Positions 16,214 to 16,691 of a stretch of 16,691 nucleotides of DNA are shown here, piece by piece. Both the position numbers and the translations under genes were made by a program. The stretch comes from Planctomycetota bacterium. GTDB lineage: Bacteria; Planctomycetota; Brocadiia; SM23-32. Every line of letters begins with the position of its first letter. The first letter of the stretch is position 1. Under the pieces are notes generated by a model. The model was not told the DNA's origin and made no database searches. It worked only from the letters and a program-made list of their open reading frames with translations. The stretch is taken from NCBI GenBank assembly GCA_018334735.1, contig JAGXLK010000004.1:1-16691 (forward strand), written 5' to 3'.

Positions 16214-16400
16214 TTACCTCAGTTGATCGCGCTTCATTCGCGTGTCTCCGTTGATCCCCTCTGCCTCCGTCCTTTTCCCGTATCGTTTCGTGTCTGCCCT
16301 GAGCTCCCTTCCGTTCGCCGTTCTCTCCTGCTCTTTATGGTCTTCGGGGGAATGCGTTTTCGTTCGTAGGTGCTCGCGACTCCCACTTAATAACCTGACC
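16214..16400 (-). repeat. Possible degenerate copy of a purine-rich dispersed intergenic repeat
   Basis: The minus strand is a long purine-rich run of short related units such as ACGGAGGCAGAGG, CAACGGAGACACGCGAATGAA (in part), GACACGAAACGATACGGG and GACCATAAAGAGCAGGAG. This is the style of the dispersed 'CACGGAGGACACAGAG / GACACGAAAG' intergenic repeats seen in environmental bacterial genomes. It lies in a 415-bp gap between the truncated doc gene and purM. The 70-odd-codon frames crossing it on both strands look like by-products of the repeat rather than genes. Class membership is judged by eye only. Confidence 0.4.
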
Positions 16401-16477
16401 ACACTAAGCTCTGTCGCCCCACAACTTAAACCCATGGCCAGAGTTCAGCCCATCTTCAGTACGTTATTCTAAGCGCA

Positions 16478-16691
16478 TTACTGTCCTGCCAACTCACGCA
16501 AAAGATCGACCACCCGGGTCTTATTGGCCTTTCCCCGGGCGACCTCCCGTACGAGAGCTTCCAGTCTATCATCCGGCTCGACAGACACCCCGTTCATTTT
16601 CAGAAAAACCAGAGCGGACGCAAGTCCTGTGCGTTTATTGCCGTCGACAAATGGATGATCCTGGACAATATAATAAAGATAAGCGGCCGCC
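16478..16691 (-). CDS. doc: Doc-type (Fic/Doc family) toxin, C-terminal part, cut by the right edge
   Basis: The minus strand is open from the window edge to TAA (16478-16480) and encodes 70 residues. The Fic/Doc active-site motif is present as DHPFVDGNKRTGLASALVFL followed by KMNGV. The Lys after Asn (GNKRT, where Fic enzymes have GNGR) marks the Doc subgroup, whose P1-phage founder is a kinase that phosphorylates EF-Tu and halts translation. The catalytic His, Asp, Asn, Lys and Arg are visible in the part available. The N-terminal half lies outside the window, as would any antitoxin of the Phd or AbrB type, normally encoded just upstream. The end (KANKTRVVDLLRELAGQ) looks complete. The stop is followed by the gene-poor region before purM. 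Confidence 0.85.
   Translation of the reverse strand, partial: AAAYLYYIVQDHPFVDGNKRTGLASALVFLKMNGVSVEPDDRLEALVREVARGKANKTRVVDLLRELAGQ

Noticed and set aside
16214..16472. Two overlapping frames of 73 and 76 codons on opposite strands
   Set aside because: Both lie in the purine-rich repeat-like sequence and lack motifs; one is Arg-, Glu- and Lys-rich as expected from the repeat.
1..16691. CRISPR arrays, tRNA, rRNA, transposases
   Set aside because: I saw no regularly spaced direct repeats, no cloverleaf arms and no transposase motifs by eye; a tool scan could still find weak cases.

Overview
The window reads as a chromosomal stretch of a free-living, Gram-negative-type bacterium, most likely from or near the PVC group (Lentisphaerota, Kiritimatiellota, Verrucomicrobiota) or a similar environmental phylum. 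Three things point there: a pseudopilin remnant with an H-Xn-DG signature, a giant secreted TPR protein with an embedded 'WYVVGPF ... KIWINGK' beta domain, and a purine-rich intergenic stretch of the kind dispersed in such genomes. The placement is inference, because no rRNA or other decisive marker is present.

Layout, left to right. Positions 1-66 hold the last codons of an unknown plus-strand gene. Positions 67-566 are mostly decayed: a hairpin, then a start-less C-terminal pseudopilin fragment on the minus strand (186-443). Positions 567-10955 hold eight minus-strand genes that could form one transcription unit, read right to left: folP, cdaA, cdaR, pdxJ, folE, holC, a sulfatase-fold hydrolase with Thr at the nucleophile site, and a 1436-residue exported TPR protein. 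folP/cdaA and pdxJ/folE overlap, and cdaA/cdaR are 9 bp apart. A 294-bp AT-rich divergent region (10956-11249) separates folP from queA on the plus strand. queA converges on a minus-strand pair, purM followed by an 874-residue HEAT-like solenoid gene. A gene-poor 415-bp region (16063-16477) carries a good sigma70-type promoter for purM and the purine-rich sequence. The right edge cuts a Doc-family toxin gene.

How the genes fit together. purM belongs to purine synthesis. folE converts GTP to dihydroneopterin triphosphate, which feeds folate synthesis (folP) and, in many bacteria, queuosine synthesis, whose late step is queA. cdaA makes cyclic di-AMP and cdaR is its usual membrane partner. pdxJ makes pyridoxine 5'-phosphate and holC is a clamp-loader accessory subunit. 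The least understood genes are the TPR protein, the HEAT-like protein and the Thr-type sulfatase homologue. I see no CRISPR array, tRNA, rRNA, intact insertion sequence or recognisable defence system beyond the partial Doc gene.
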